Assembly (NCBI RefSeq): GCF_004138485.1
Contig: NZ_RYEV01000004.1
Coordinates: 804,803 to 868,802, forward strand
DNA: 64,000 nt
Reading direction: 5' to 3'
Source of the DNA: Peristeroidobacter soli
GTDB lineage: Bacteria > Pseudomonadota > Gammaproteobacteria > Steroidobacterales > Steroidobacteraceae
Position 1 is the stretch's first letter, and the number at the start of each line of letters is the position of its first letter. Below the pieces are notes generated by a model that ran no database searches, was not told the origin of the DNA, and was given only the letters and a program-made list of their open reading frames with translations. The position numbers and the translations under genes are program-made. This document shows positions 27,271-36,766 of the stretch, piece by piece.

Positions 27271-28607
27271 CTACACAAATCCTTCATGACGGTTCGAAAT
27301 CGGGCTCGGATCGGGTCTCGGGCCAGGTGCCTTCCGGCCTCGACGACCTTTCTGCCCGCGATCCACACGCAATCGACCAGGTTGCCGGCACTCGCGAATA
27401 TCCACGCATCCAGCAGCGCATCGCGGTCACGCGAGTACAGCGCCGGATGCTGTGAGTCGAGACTCACAAAGTCAGCCGCGGCGCCCTGCTCGATACGGCC
27501 CGCACCACCGAGCGCTTGCGCTCCGCCCGCAAGGGTGAGTTCCATGATAGCGCGTCCGGTGGACTGTTGACCTCGCTTTGCCACGTTCCGCGCGCGCTGA
27601 GTCAGGCGCTGCGAATACTCGAGCAGCGACAACTCCGCAGCCACGCCGATATGGACATTCGAATCGGTCCCAACGCCCAGCCGGCCGCCATGACTCAGCA
27701 ACTCGGGCAGAGGAAACACGCCGTCGCCGAGATTCGCCTCGGTTACCGGGCACAGGCCGACGACAGCCTTCGCCTCCGCGATGCCAGCGATTTCCTGCGC
27801 ATCGACATGCGTGGCATGCACCAGACACCAGCGCTCATCGACCGGCGCGTTGTCGAGCAGCCACGCGACCGGTCGCTGCCCCGACCACGCGACGCATTCA
27901 GCAACTTCCTTGGTCTGCTCCGCGATGTGAATGTGAATCGGCGCCGAGCGCGCCATGTCGGCGACAGCGAGCAACTCATCTTTCGTGACCGCACGCAAGC
28001 TATGCGGGGCGACACCTACTGTCGACGCGGGCAGCTGGCGGCACCGCTCCAGCAACCGTTGATAGGAATCGAGCGAGTTGATGAATCGTCGCTGCGCCTT
28101 CCCGGGCGCCGCTCCACCGAACGACGAGTGCGCATAGAAAACCGGCAACAAACATAGTTCCATCCCGGTCGTTTCAGCCGCCGCCGCGATCCGGCCCGCC
28201 ATCTCGCCAACGTCCGCGTAGTGGGCACCGTCCGCATCGTGATGCAGGTAATGAAACTCCCCCACCCGCCCGAATCCGGTCTCGAGCATTTCCACATAAG
28301 CCTGCGCGGCGATCGCTTCGAGCTGATCGGGAGTCATGCGCAGCGCGAAGCGATACATCACCTCGCGCCAGCTCCAGAAACTATCCGCCGCATCGCCAGC
28401 GATCTCCGCAAGACCGGCCATGCCGCGCTGAAACGCGTGACTATGCAAATTCCCCAAGGCCGGCACGATGACCGCATGGCGCTCGTCGCCCGGCTCGGCC
28501 GGAACCTGCGTTTGCAAGGTCGCGACGCGGCCGGCCCGCAATTGCAGCCGTACGGAATTGCGCCAGCCATCGGCCGTGAGCACCCGATCGGCGAACAGGG
28601 TTTGCAT
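27267..28607 (-). CDS. hutF: Formimidoylglutamate deiminase
   Basis: 446 residues from ATG 28607 (GGAG site upstream); a longer frame upstream has no site. An amidohydrolase with VPALGNLHSHAFQRGMAG (metal histidines), HYLHHDADGAHY, GVAPHSLRAV and a late VGLCPVTEANLGDGVFPL / GVGTDSNVHI pair, all hallmarks of HutF. It converts N-formimidoyl-L-glutamate to N-formyl-L-glutamate and ammonia, the five-step route of histidine breakdown. N-formylglutamate deformylase (HutG), needed next, is not in the window. Confidence 0.93.
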   Translation of the reverse strand: MQTLFADRVLTADGWRNSVRLQLRAGRVATLQTQVPAEPGDERHAVIVPALGNLHSHAFQRGMAGLAEIAGDAADSFWSWREVMYRFALRMTPDQLEAIAAQAYVEMLETGFGRVGEFHYLHHDADGAHYADVGEMAGRIAAAAETTGMELCLLPVFYAHSSFGGAAPGKAQRRFINSLDSYQRLLERCRQLPASTVGVAPHSLRAVTKDELLAVADMARSAPIHIHIAEQTKEVAECVAWSGQRPVAWLLDNAPVDERWCLVHATHVDAQEIAGIAEAKAVVGLCPVTEANLGDGVFPLPELLSHGGRLGVGTDSNVHIGVAAELSLLEYSQRLTQRARNVAKRGQQSTGRAIMELTLAGGAQALGGAGRIEQGAAADFVSLDSQHPALYSRDRDALLDAWIFASAGNLVDCVWIAGRKVVEAGRHLARDPIRARFRTVMKDLCS

Positions 28608-28641
28608 GAGTTCTCCGAAGCCGCAGTTGCATCCCGATTCA

Positions 28642-28677
28642 TTATGCCTATACATTAACGTTTATGGCTATACATTA
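28642..28677. promoter_or_regulatory. Tandem candidate HutC operators between hutF and hutI
   Basis: Two 16-base direct repeats, TTATGCCTATACATTA (28642-28657) and TTATGGCTATACATTA (28662-28677), differ at one position and are 20 bases apart, about two helical turns. They contain a CTATACAT core similar to TATA-centred sites known for HutC-type regulators. They lie in the 95-base gap that carries both divergent hut promoters. Confidence 0.75.
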
Positions 28678-28702
28678 GCCGCCCGCCCGAGCCGAGCCGA
28701 CC

Positions 28703-29929
28703 GTGAGCCTCGATCCCCCGCCCACCCCCCGCCTCTGGCTCGATGCACGACTCGCGACCCTGTCGCGAAGCGCGGCGGGCCTGGGCATCGTGGAGCGGGG
28801 CGCGGTGGCGGTGAGCGACGACCGCATCGTTTATGCCGGCCCCGAAGCTGACCTTCCCTCCGCACTGAAAGCCGGTGCCGACATTCACGACTGCGAGGGT
28901 CGATGGATTACTCCCGGCTTGATCGATTGCCACACCCATCTGGTGTACGCGGGAAATCGCGCCAGGGATTTCGAGCTGCGCCTGCAAGGCGTGAGTTATG
29001 AACAGATCGCGCGGGCCGGCGGCGGAATCGTTTCCAGCGTGCGCGCCACTCGCGAGGCCAGTCACGAGCAATTGATACAACAGTCTCTGCCGCGTCTGGA
29101 TGCGTTGCTGGCCGAAGGCGTTACCACGATCGAGATCAAATCGGGCTACGGCCTCGATCTCGACAGCGAACGGAAGATGCTACAGACCGCTCGCCGTCTG
29201 ACCCAGGAACGCAACGTCACCGTCTCGACCACTTTTCTAGGCGCTCACGCGTTGCCGCCGGAGTCGACGCGCGGCAAGGACGACTACATCGACAACACCG
29301 TCCTGCCCATGCTGCGAATATTGACCAATGAAGGCCTGGTCGATGCGGTCGACGCGTTCTGCGAGTCGATCGCGTTCTCGCCCGAGCAGGTTCAGCGGGT
29401 GTTCAAAGCAGCTGCTGAACTGGGTCTGCCCGTGAAGCTGCATGCCGATCAGCTGTCCAATCTGCGGGGAGCCGCACTGGCCGCCGATCATCATGCATTG
29501 TCGGCGGATCACCTGGAACATACCGACGAGCACAGCATCGCGGCGATGGCCGCTTCCGGCACGGTCGCCGTGATGTTACCCGGCGCCTTTTATTTCCTAC
29601 GCGATCAACATCGGCCACCCGTGGCGCGGCTCAGACAACACGGCGTAGCGATGGCGGTGGCTACGGATTGCAATCCCGGCACCTCCCCTCTGACATCGCT
29701 ATTGCTGGCGATGAACATGGCGGCCACGCAATTCGGCATGACTGTCGAGGAATGCATCGCCGGGGTGACACGCGAGGCCGCTCGCGCGTTGGGCATGGCC
29801 GCGAGCAAAGGCTCGCTGGAGCCCGGCAAGCATGCGGACCTGGCCATCTGGAATGTCGAGAGCCTGTCCGAGCTCGTGTATCGCATGGGATTCAACCCGT
29901 TATTCGCCCGTATCTGGAGAGGTCGATGA
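28703..29929 (+). CDS. hutI: Imidazolonepropionase
   Basis: 408 residues from GTG 28703. The amidohydrolase signature [26 protein letters not shown], the FLGAHALP box, KLHADQLSN and [10 protein letters not shown] are those of HutI. It hydrolyses imidazolone-5-propanoate to N-formimidoyl-glutamate, step three of histidine degradation, in the cytosol. It is the first gene of hutI-hutH-hutU-hutD; its stop overlaps the hutH start by four bases. Confidence 0.95.
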   Translation: MSLDPPPTPRLWLDARLATLSRSAAGLGIVERGAVAVSDDRIVYAGPEADLPSALKAGADIHDCEGRWITPGLIDCHTHLVYAGNRARDFELRLQGVSYEQIARAGGGIVSSVRATREASHEQLIQQSLPRLDALLAEGVTTIEIKSGYGLDLDSERKMLQTARRLTQERNVTVSTTFLGAHALPPESTRGKDDYIDNTVLPMLRILTNEGLVDAVDAFCESIAFSPEQVQRVFKAAAELGLPVKLHADQLSNLRGAALAADHHALSADHLEHTDEHSIAAMAASGTVAVMLPGAFYFLRDQHRPPVARLRQHGVAMAVATDCNPGTSPLTSLLLAMNMAATQFGMTVEECIAGVTREAARALGMAASKGSLEPGKHADLAIWNVESLSELVYRMGFNPLFARIWRGR

Positions 29930-31464
29930 CCGCCCTTGTTTTGAACCCCGGCTCGGTGACCTTGGCTGACTGGCGCGCCATCTATCGCGGCGCCAGCCTG
30001 AAGCTGGACGATGCCTGTCGACCGGCCGTGGCACGCAGCGCTCAGGTGATCGCAAAGATCGTCGCCGACGGTCATCCCGTCTACGGCATCAATACCGGCT
30101 TCGGCAAGCTCGCCAGCGTTCGCATCGAAGCCGCCGATCTGGTTCAGCTGCAAAAGAACATCGTGCTGTCACACTCGGCCGGCGTCGGTGAGCCGCTGCC
30201 AGCAAACATCACGCGCTTGATGATGGCGTTGAAGCTGGTCAGTCTCGGCCAGGGCGCCTCGGGCGTCCGCAATGAAACAGTCGACTTTCTCGAAGCCATG
30301 CTCGCGCACGACATCATTCCGGTGGTGCCGTCACAAGGTTCGGTCGGTGCCTCTGGAGATCTCGCGCCGCTCGCGCACATGACCGCGGCGATGCTCGGCG
30401 TCGGCGACGTATTCACGAAGAAAGGCCGGCTCCCCGCCGTTGAAGGCCTGGCGCTGGCGGGACTCAAACCGTTCACCCTCGGTCCGAAGGAAGGACTCGC
30501 ACTGCTGAACGGCACGCAGTTCTCGACGGCTGTGACACTCGCCGCGCTGTTCGAAGCGGACGTCATATTCCAGACCGCCTTGGTCGTCGGCGCACTGACC
30601 ACCGATGCCGCGCTGGGCTCCGACACGCCGTTCGACCATCGCATCCATCTGCTTCGCAAGCATCGCGGCCAGATCGAAGCCGCCGATGCATTACGCGACC
30701 TGATGGCAGGAAGCGCATTGCGGGCCTCGCATCTGGTCAATGACGAACGAGTGCAGGACCCCTACTGCCTGCGCTGCCAGCCACAAGTGATGGGCGCTTG
30801 TTTGGATCTACTGAGACAGGCCGCCACATTTCTGGACACGGAAGCCAACGGCGTTTCCGATAATCCGCTGGTGTTCGCTGACACGGGCGAAGCGCTGTCG
30901 GGCGGCAATTTCCACGCGGAGCCGGTGGCCTTCGCTGCCGACATGATCGCGATCGCACTGTGCGAGATCGGTTCGATTGCCGAGCGGCGCATCGCCATGC
31001 TGATCGATCCCGCGCTGTCGGGGCTGCCGGCGTTCCTCACCCCCAAGCCGGGGCTGAACTCCGGGTTCATGATTCCGCAGGTGACGGCCGCGGCCCTCGT
31101 GTCGGAGAACAAACAAAAAGCGTTCCCGGCAAGTGTCGATTCGATTCCGACGTCGGCCAATCAAGAGGATCACGTCTCGATGGCGGCGCACGGCGCCCGT
31201 CGCCTGTTGCCCATGATCGACAACGTCGCGGCAGTGATCGCCATCGAGCTGCTCGCGGCCGGACAAGCTTGCGACTTTCATGCGCCGCTGGCATCGAGCC
31301 CGGCGCTCGAAGCCGTGCGCGCCACCCTGCGCAATCGCGTACCGAAGCTCGAGGACGATCGCTACATGCAGCCTGATATGGAGACCGCCATCGCGCTGGT
31401 GCGCAGCTCCTCCATCGCGACTGCCGCCGGCCTGCAACTTCCCAGCCTCTGCGAATACAACTAA
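29926..31464 (+). CDS. hutH: Histidine ammonia-lyase
   Basis: 512 residues from ATG 29926, with GGAGAGG just upstream and an ATGA overlap with hutI. The self-formed MIO cofactor triad Ala142-Ser143-Gly144 is in [22 protein letters not shown] near 56 and the late [15 protein letters not shown] segment (residues 406-420) are also conserved. It deaminates L-histidine to urocanate, step one. Length is the usual 510 residues. Confidence 0.96.
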   Translation: MTALVLNPGSVTLADWRAIYRGASLKLDDACRPAVARSAQVIAKIVADGHPVYGINTGFGKLASVRIEAADLVQLQKNIVLSHSAGVGEPLPANITRLMMALKLVSLGQGASGVRNETVDFLEAMLAHDIIPVVPSQGSVGASGDLAPLAHMTAAMLGVGDVFTKKGRLPAVEGLALAGLKPFTLGPKEGLALLNGTQFSTAVTLAALFEADVIFQTALVVGALTTDAALGSDTPFDHRIHLLRKHRGQIEAADALRDLMAGSALRASHLVNDERVQDPYCLRCQPQVMGACLDLLRQAATFLDTEANGVSDNPLVFADTGEALSGGNFHAEPVAFAADMIAIALCEIGSIAERRIAMLIDPALSGLPAFLTPKPGLNSGFMIPQVTAAALVSENKQKAFPASVDSIPTSANQEDHVSMAAHGARRLLPMIDNVAAVIAIELLAAGQACDFHAPLASSPALEAVRATLRNRVPKLEDDRYMQPDMETAIALVRSSSIATAAGLQLPSLCEYN

Positions 31465-31478
31465 TCCAGGAATCCGCC

Positions 31479-33143
31479 ATGTCACGAGTCGACACATCGC
31501 GCGTGATACGCGCTCCCCGCGGCAACACCCTCTCCGCCCGCAGCTGGCTGACCGAAGCGCCGCTGCGGATGCTGATGAACAATCTCGATCCCGACGTCGC
31601 CGAACGCCCCAGCGAACTGGTGGTGTACGGCGGCATCGGTCGCGCGGCCCGCGATTGGGAAAGCTTCGATCGCATCGTCGCGACGCTGCAGCGGCTCGGA
31701 GCGGATGAAACCTTGCTGATTCAGTCGGGCAAGCCGGTCGGTGTGTTTCGTACCCACCCGGACGCGCCGCGCGTGCTGCTGGCCAACTCGAACCTGGTGC
31801 CGCACTGGGCCACCTGGGAGCATTTCAACGAGCTGGACCGTCGCGGCCTGATGATGTTCGGTCAGATGACCGCCGGCTCCTGGATCTACATCGGCTCGCA
31901 AGGCATCGTGCAGGGAACGTATGAAACGTTCGTCGAGATGGGCCGTCGTCATTACGGCGGCAGCCTGAGCGGCAAATGGATTCTCACCGCCGGTCTCGGT
32001 GGCATGGGCGGCGCGCAGCCGCTCGCCGCGACCATGGCCGGCGCCAGCTGTCTCGCCATCGAGTGTCGTCAGTCCAGCATCGATTTCCGATTGCGTACCG
32101 GCTATGTCGATGTCTGCGCGAAGGACCTGGATGAAGCGCTGCTGCTGATCGACGAGGCGACGCGTTCGGGCAAAGCTCGATCCGTGGCCCTGCGCGGCAA
32201 TGCTTGTGAGATTCTGCCGGAGCTGGTGCGTCGAGGCGTGCGGCCGCATGCCGTCACCGATCAAACATCGGCGCACGATCCGATCAACGGTTACCTGCCG
32301 GGCGGCTGGACCGTCGAGCGTTGGGAGGCCGAACGCGCCTCCAATCCAAACGGCGTGGCCGACGCCGCGAAGCGATCGATGGCGGTCCATGTGAAGGCCA
32401 TGCTCGAATTCCATCGGCTCGGCATTCCAACCTTCGACTACGGCAACAACATCCGTCAGGTCGCGCTCGATCAGGGCGTGACGGACGCCTTCGCTTTCCC
32501 CGGCTTCGTGCCTGCTTACATCCGGCCGCTGTTCTGCCGCGGTGTCGGCCCGTTCCGCTGGGCCGCGCTCTCTGGCGATCCGGACGATATTTATAAGACG
32601 GACGCCAAGGTCAAAGAGCTGCTGCCGAACGACAAACATCTGCACAACTGGCTCGACATGGCGCGGGCCCGCATCAAATTCCAGGGTCTGCCGGCCCGCA
32701 TCTGCTGGGTCGGTCTCGGCGAGCGGCATCGTCTCGGCCTCGCCTTCAACGAGATGGTGGCGTCCGGCGAACTGAGCGCTCCGGTCGTCATCGGTCGCGA
32801 CCATCTCGACTCCGGCTCGGTCGCCTCACCCAATCGCGAAACCGAATCGATGCGCGACGGTTCCGATGCGGTGTCGGATTGGCCGCTGCTGAACGCCCTG
32901 CTCAACACCGCTTCGGGCGCGACGTGGGTTTCACTCCATCACGGCGGCGGTGTCGGCATGGGCTTCTCACAGCACGCTGGTATGGTCATCGTCTGCGACG
33001 GAACGAAAGAAGCAGCCGCGCGCATCGGTCGAGTGTTGTGGAACGATCCTGCCAGCGGCGTCATGCGACATGCCGACGCGGGATACGAGTCCGCCGTCGA
33101 GCACGCTCGCAAGATGGGCCTGGATCTGCCGAGCCTCGGCTGA
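31479..33143 (+). CDS. hutU: Urocanate hydratase
   Basis: 554 residues, the usual length. NAD-binding and active-site boxes are present: [56 protein letters not shown], and the C-terminal [18 protein letters not shown] and [25 protein letters not shown]. It hydrates urocanate to imidazolone propionate, step two. It follows hutH by 14 bases. Confidence 0.96.
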   Translation: MSRVDTSRVIRAPRGNTLSARSWLTEAPLRMLMNNLDPDVAERPSELVVYGGIGRAARDWESFDRIVATLQRLGADETLLIQSGKPVGVFRTHPDAPRVLLANSNLVPHWATWEHFNELDRRGLMMFGQMTAGSWIYIGSQGIVQGTYETFVEMGRRHYGGSLSGKWILTAGLGGMGGAQPLAATMAGASCLAIECRQSSIDFRLRTGYVDVCAKDLDEALLLIDEATRSGKARSVALRGNACEILPELVRRGVRPHAVTDQTSAHDPINGYLPGGWTVERWEAERASNPNGVADAAKRSMAVHVKAMLEFHRLGIPTFDYGNNIRQVALDQGVTDAFAFPGFVPAYIRPLFCRGVGPFRWAALSGDPDDIYKTDAKVKELLPNDKHLHNWLDMARARIKFQGLPARICWVGLGERHRLGLAFNEMVASGELSAPVVIGRDHLDSGSVASPNRETESMRDGSDAVSDWPLLNALLNTASGATWVSLHHGGGVGMGFSQHAGMVIVCDGTKEAAARIGRVLWNDPASGVMRHADAGYESAVEHARKMGLDLPSLG

Positions 33144-33145
33144 TC

Positions 33146-33718
33146 GTGCGTATCCTCCGCGCCAGCGACTATCGGCGCATGCCTTGGAAGAACGGCGGCG
33201 GCGAGACCCGGGAAGTCCTGGTCTCACCGGCCGGTGCGCCCTTGAACGAGATCGACTGGCGCATCAGCCTCGCGACCATTGCCGCCGACGGGCCGTTCTC
33301 GACCTTTGCAGGCATCGAGCGAACGTTGAGCGTCATTCGAGGCGCGGGCATTCGGCTCACCGTAGGCAACGAAGCCCCCAAGCTGCTGCTCGACGACTCC
33401 GATCCCTGCACCTTCGCTGGCGAGTCTGCGACGAGTGCCACGCTCATCGCCGGCACCATCGTCGATCTCAACGTGATGACTCGACGCGACACCTATCGTC
33501 ACGAGGTGAGACGCATCTCGTGCAACGGACCGCTGCGGCTGGAAACAAGCGCGAGCGCTACCATCGTCTTCTGCCAGCGCGGCGAGGTGCTCGTCGCATC
33601 CGGCCACCTGCAACCCGAAGACTGCGCGGTGTTCGACGACGACACCGTATCCATCGATCTCGGCTCAACCCAGCCCGCCGAGCTCATCGTGATCGAGCTG
33701 CGCTCACATCGAGCCTGA
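33146..33718 (+). CDS. hutD: HutD-family cupin protein
   Basis: 190 residues from GTG 33146, two bases after the hutU stop. RASDYRRMPWKNGGGETREVLVSP opens the protein, as in HutD, followed by IDWRISLATIAADGPFS and DLNVMTRRDTYRHEV. HutD is a small bicupin found in hut operons and thought to limit the pathway or bind urocanate-type ligands; it is not a pathway enzyme. It is the last gene of the rightward hut unit. Confidence 0.88.
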   Translation: MRILRASDYRRMPWKNGGGETREVLVSPAGAPLNEIDWRISLATIAADGPFSTFAGIERTLSVIRGAGIRLTVGNEAPKLLLDDSDPCTFAGESATSATLIAGTIVDLNVMTRRDTYRHEVRRISCNGPLRLETSASATIVFCQRGEVLVASGHLQPEDCAVFDDDTVSIDLGSTQPAELIVIELRSHRA

Positions 33719-33796
33719 GGAGGCTCTGGTCAATCGACTTTGCCGATTAAAATGCTTCGCCGATCGAAGCCGATGAACTCGAGCAATGGCAATGGA

Positions 33797-34252
33797 TCAG
33801 ATGTTCCCTGACACCGGGTTCCAGTGAAACATGCCCTTCGCCAGCAGCACGATGGCGATCATGTGCCAGAACACACTCAGGTGGATGAATCGCGAGCGGC
33901 GCGCCGTCATCCGCCCTTGCAGGCTCCATGTGATCGCGCGAATGAAATGCCCGAGCACACTGAGCGCCAGCAGGATCTTCAGCGACAGCATCAATGCGAA
34001 GCTGCTCTCGAAAGGATGAGCCAGCGCGGTCCGATAGCTCCACGCCATCCCTGCTCCTGCGCCATACAGCACGAGCAAAACCCACGGCATCAGCCGGCGT
34101 GCCCGCTTCATGACGGCCACCTCGACCTCGCGCATCGCTGCTCGATCGACGTGTTTGCGCACGCCTTCGAGCATCAATATCTCGAAGAACACGGCACCGA
34201 CAAAAATCAGCGCGCCGAACAGATGCAACGTCAGCAGCACCGGATGACTCAT
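33797..34252 (-). CDS. CopD-like four-helix membrane protein
   Basis: 151 residues from ATG 34252. Four hydrophobic helices are visible (LTLHLFGALIFVGAVFFEILML; RLMPWVLLVLYGAGAGMAWSY; FALMLSLKILLALSVLGHFI; HLSVFWHMIAIVLLAKGMFHW), with histidines inside or beside them (LHLFG, GHFIR, FWHM) that could bind haem or copper as in CopD-type proteins. No Shine-Dalgarno sequence precedes the ATG. It is divergent from a P450 gene with an FNR-like box midway. A link to NO or denitrification metabolism is inferred from the neighbours. Confidence 0.75.
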   Translation of the reverse strand: MSHPVLLTLHLFGALIFVGAVFFEILMLEGVRKHVDRAAMREVEVAVMKRARRLMPWVLLVLYGAGAGMAWSYRTALAHPFESSFALMLSLKILLALSVLGHFIRAITWSLQGRMTARRSRFIHLSVFWHMIAIVLLAKGMFHWNPVSGNI

Positions 34253-34288
34253 GAACGCGATGATGCGGTCGGCGCTGCCAGTAGCGCA

Positions 34289-34302
34289 TTGATCTAAGTC
34301 AG
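34289..34302. promoter_or_regulatory. FNR-type box in the CopD/P450 divergent promoter
   Basis: TTGATCTAAGTCAG has two mismatches from TTGAT-N4-ATCAA. Its centre (34295.5) is 41.5 bases from the P450 ATG, with TGTACT at 34325-34330 as a -10 element. It is 43.5 bases from the copD ATG. Either promoter would yield a leaderless or nearly leaderless mRNA. Confidence 0.65.
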
Positions 34303-34336
34303 AACAGCACGCCGCCGGATGCGGTGTACTCGCAGC

Positions 34337-35500
34337 ATGAGCCGCATGCCCGACCATGTGTTTCTGGAAGATTGGGACCCCAAGGACCCGAGCGTCCTGC
34401 AGGATCAGATCAGCGCTTATGACAACATGAGGCGACGGTGTCCGGTCGCGCACAGCGAAGCCATGCACTGGTCGCTGTTCCGCCACGCCGACGTGGTACG
34501 CGCCCTGCGCGATCCTCGAACCTACAGCAACGAGGTCTCCACACACCTCTCGGTGCCGAACGGGATCGATCCACCGCTGCATTCGGATTACCGAGACATC
34601 GTCGATCCCTACTTCAGTCAGCAACGCATCGACACGTTCGAGCCGGCGTGTCGCGAGATCGCGGAAGGCCTGATCGGTAAACTGCCGATCGATCGAGCCG
34701 TGGAAGTCATGAGCGAGCTGGCGCAACCTTTCGCCCTGCAAGCTCAGTCGGCCTTTCTCGACTGGCCCGCGCATCTCCACGAGCCGCTGCGGCAATGGAC
34801 GATTAGAAATCGCGAGGCCACGCTGGCTCAGGATGCTGTCGCAACAGCGGCGGTGGCACAGGAATTCGACGGTTACATCCGCGACCTGCTCGAAACGCGC
34901 AGGCAAGCAACCGAGCCTGCGGACGATGTCACATCACGGCTGCTTCGCGAGCGAATTCGTGGACGCCTGCTCACGGATGAAGAGATCGTCAGCATCCTGC
35001 GCAACTGGACGGTCGGTGAACTGACCACCATCGCGGCCTGCGTGGGCATTCTGGTGCAGTACCTGGCGGAGCATCCCAATGTCCAACAGCAACTTCGCCA
35101 GATGCCGACGGCGCTGCCAACGGCCATCGACGAGATCTTGCGTATCCATCCACCGCTGCTCACCAGTCGCCGCAAGACCACGCGCTCCGTCACCATCGGT
35201 GGCAAATTCTTGGCGGCTGGGTCGCGTGTCACATTGATGTGGGCTTCCGCCAATCGCGACGAGCGAGCCTTCGACGCACCGGATGAGTTTCAACTGGATC
35301 GCAATCCCGACGAGAATCTTCTGTACGGTCTGGGCATCCACGTGTGCCCGGGCGCGCCGCTGGCGCGTCTCGAATTGCGCGTCATCATGGAAGAACTGCT
35401 GGCCTACACCGAATGGTTCAGCCCGCAGACCCACCAGCCGCCGGTCCGAGCCATGTATCCGGCGAGCGGGTATTTCGAAACCTGGGTGGCGTTGGGCTGA
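34337..35500 (+). CDS. Cytochrome P450
   Basis: 387 residues, a compact soluble bacterial P450. The haem cysteine is C337 in YGLGIHVCPGAPLAR (Tyr replaces the usual Phe of FxxGxxxC). The K-helix ExxR is E266-I-L-R269. The I-helix reads VGELTT (226-231): the acid-threonine pair is present with Glu in place of the more common Asp. No ferredoxin or reductase gene adjoins. It lies between a CopD-like gene and nnrS under an FNR-type promoter, unusual for an enzyme class that normally consumes oxygen. Substrate unknown; a NO-related role is possible. Confidence 0.92.
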   Translation: MSRMPDHVFLEDWDPKDPSVLQDQISAYDNMRRRCPVAHSEAMHWSLFRHADVVRALRDPRTYSNEVSTHLSVPNGIDPPLHSDYRDIVDPYFSQQRIDTFEPACREIAEGLIGKLPIDRAVEVMSELAQPFALQAQSAFLDWPAHLHEPLRQWTIRNREATLAQDAVATAAVAQEFDGYIRDLLETRRQATEPADDVTSRLLRERIRGRLLTDEEIVSILRNWTVGELTTIAACVGILVQYLAEHPNVQQQLRQMPTALPTAIDEILRIHPPLLTSRRKTTRSVTIGGKFLAAGSRVTLMWASANRDERAFDAPDEFQLDRNPDENLLYGLGIHVCPGAPLARLELRVIMEELLAYTEWFSPQTHQPPVRAMYPASGYFETWVALG

Positions 35501-35503
35501 ACC

Positions 35504-36715
35504 TCAGCCCGGTTTGCCGTCCACGCGCGGTCGAATCAGGATCGGCGCGTAGACGATCAAATACAAAGCAAAGGCCACGCACCACAACGCACCGGCCAAC
35601 GTCACCGCATATCGATAAGCATCGCCCGCAACCAGCGCGAACACTCGGACCAGCGCACCCGCCGTGAGCGCGAGGTATGCGATGGCAATCGCGCGACCGA
35701 CCACCAACGGTCGACCGGTGTGACCCAGCGATGCACGAGTCGTGACGGCAAGAATCATGGTGGCAAACGCGCCCATCGTGAAGGCATGCAGCCACAGAGC
35801 CGCCCACGACACGTCACCCAGCAGCCAGAGAGCTTTGAGTGCAAAGCCAATCGGCAACCATGCATAGCCGATGTGCAATGCCCAGACGATGGGCTCGCGT
35901 AGTGTCTTGTGCCCGTACCAGCCAGAGAGCCGCCACGCATGCGCGATGGCTGCAGCGGCCGCGAGCACCCCACTCGCCAACGAACCACGCGCGACAAGAT
36001 CGACGGCGGCGACGGCAATCGTCAATCCAATGACGGCTCGATCCAGCAGCGGCCGGGCCACGAGCTCGACGGTTTCACCTCGACGCCGCAAAGCATTGGC
36101 GGTGAACGACGGCACAATCCGTCCGCCAATGACCGTGACCAGTACCAGGATGATGTTGATCGCCAGGTGCAAAGCGTCCTGCGCGAGCACCTGATCGCCA
36201 AACCTCAGCGCACTGACGAAGGCAGCATCGAGCAGCCACAGCACGCCGAGCACGAACAGCATCGGAGTGTTTCGATTGCGCGCTCGAAGCAGCGGCGGCG
36301 CCAGCATCAGCATGACCGCCGGCAGAAAGCTCAGCTCCACGACGGCGATGAGCCAGACCGGCAATCGATCGCCTGCGAAGAACACCAGACGGCCCGCGAC
36401 CCAAAGCAGCGTGAGCAGGATCAGCGGTCTTCCGCCGAACCCACGCGCGCCCGTCCAGCTCGGCACGGCAGTGAGCAAGAAACCAGCAATCGCCGCGGCG
36501 GCGAATCCATAGATCATTTCGTGGCCGTGCCAGAACTGGGGCGCGACGCCCGACGGCATCGTCGCCCCATGCGTGTAGATCCACAGCCAGGCGGGCACGG
36601 AAATGAGCGCATACACGCCGGCGAGCAGGAAGAACGGCCTGAAGCCGTACTCGAACAGCGCGAAGCGACGGGATTGGCAGGCCGAGGGTCGGCCCGAAAG
36701 AGTGGCGGCGTCCAT
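35504..36715 (-). CDS. nnrS: NnrS-family haem/copper membrane protein
   Basis: 403 residues with about twelve hydrophobic helices. The N-terminal FEYGFRPFFLLAGVYALISVPAWLW and FWHGHEMIYGFAAAAIAGFLLTAVPSWTG (histidines for haem), GGRIVPSFTANALRR and the late HAFTMGAFATMILAVTTRASLGHTGRPL are NnrS signatures. NnrS proteins protect iron pools during nitrosative stress and are usually regulated by NO-sensing or FNR-family proteins. The ATG has no Shine-Dalgarno sequence, and a perfect FNR box lies 44.5 bases upstream. The gene is convergent with the P450 gene, three bases apart. Confidence 0.93.
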   Translation of the reverse strand: MDAATLSGRPSACQSRRFALFEYGFRPFFLLAGVYALISVPAWLWIYTHGATMPSGVAPQFWHGHEMIYGFAAAAIAGFLLTAVPSWTGARGFGGRPLILLTLLWVAGRLVFFAGDRLPVWLIAVVELSFLPAVMLMLAPPLLRARNRNTPMLFVLGVLWLLDAAFVSALRFGDQVLAQDALHLAINIILVLVTVIGGRIVPSFTANALRRRGETVELVARPLLDRAVIGLTIAVAAVDLVARGSLASGVLAAAAAIAHAWRLSGWYGHKTLREPIVWALHIGYAWLPIGFALKALWLLGDVSWAALWLHAFTMGAFATMILAVTTRASLGHTGRPLVVGRAIAIAYLALTAGALVRVFALVAGDAYRYAVTLAGALWCVAFALYLIVYAPILIRPRVDGKPG

Positions 36716-36752
36716 TGGTTGCCAGTATGAGCGTCAGCTGCGCTGGCGCTCC

Positions 36753-36766
36753 TTGATCTAGATCAA
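36753..36766 (-). promoter_or_regulatory. FNR box of nnrS
   Basis: TTGATCTAGATCAA, a perfect FNR/Dnr palindrome, overlaps the last bases of nadB. On the minus strand CATACT (36729-36724) is a suitable -10 element, and transcription would start about 36718-36715, at the nnrS ATG itself. Confidence 0.88.

Noticed and set aside
32879-33145. Long N-terminal extension of HutD.
   Set aside because: The frame overlaps the well-conserved 3' end of hutU; HutD proper starts at GTG 33146 with the family's opening residues.
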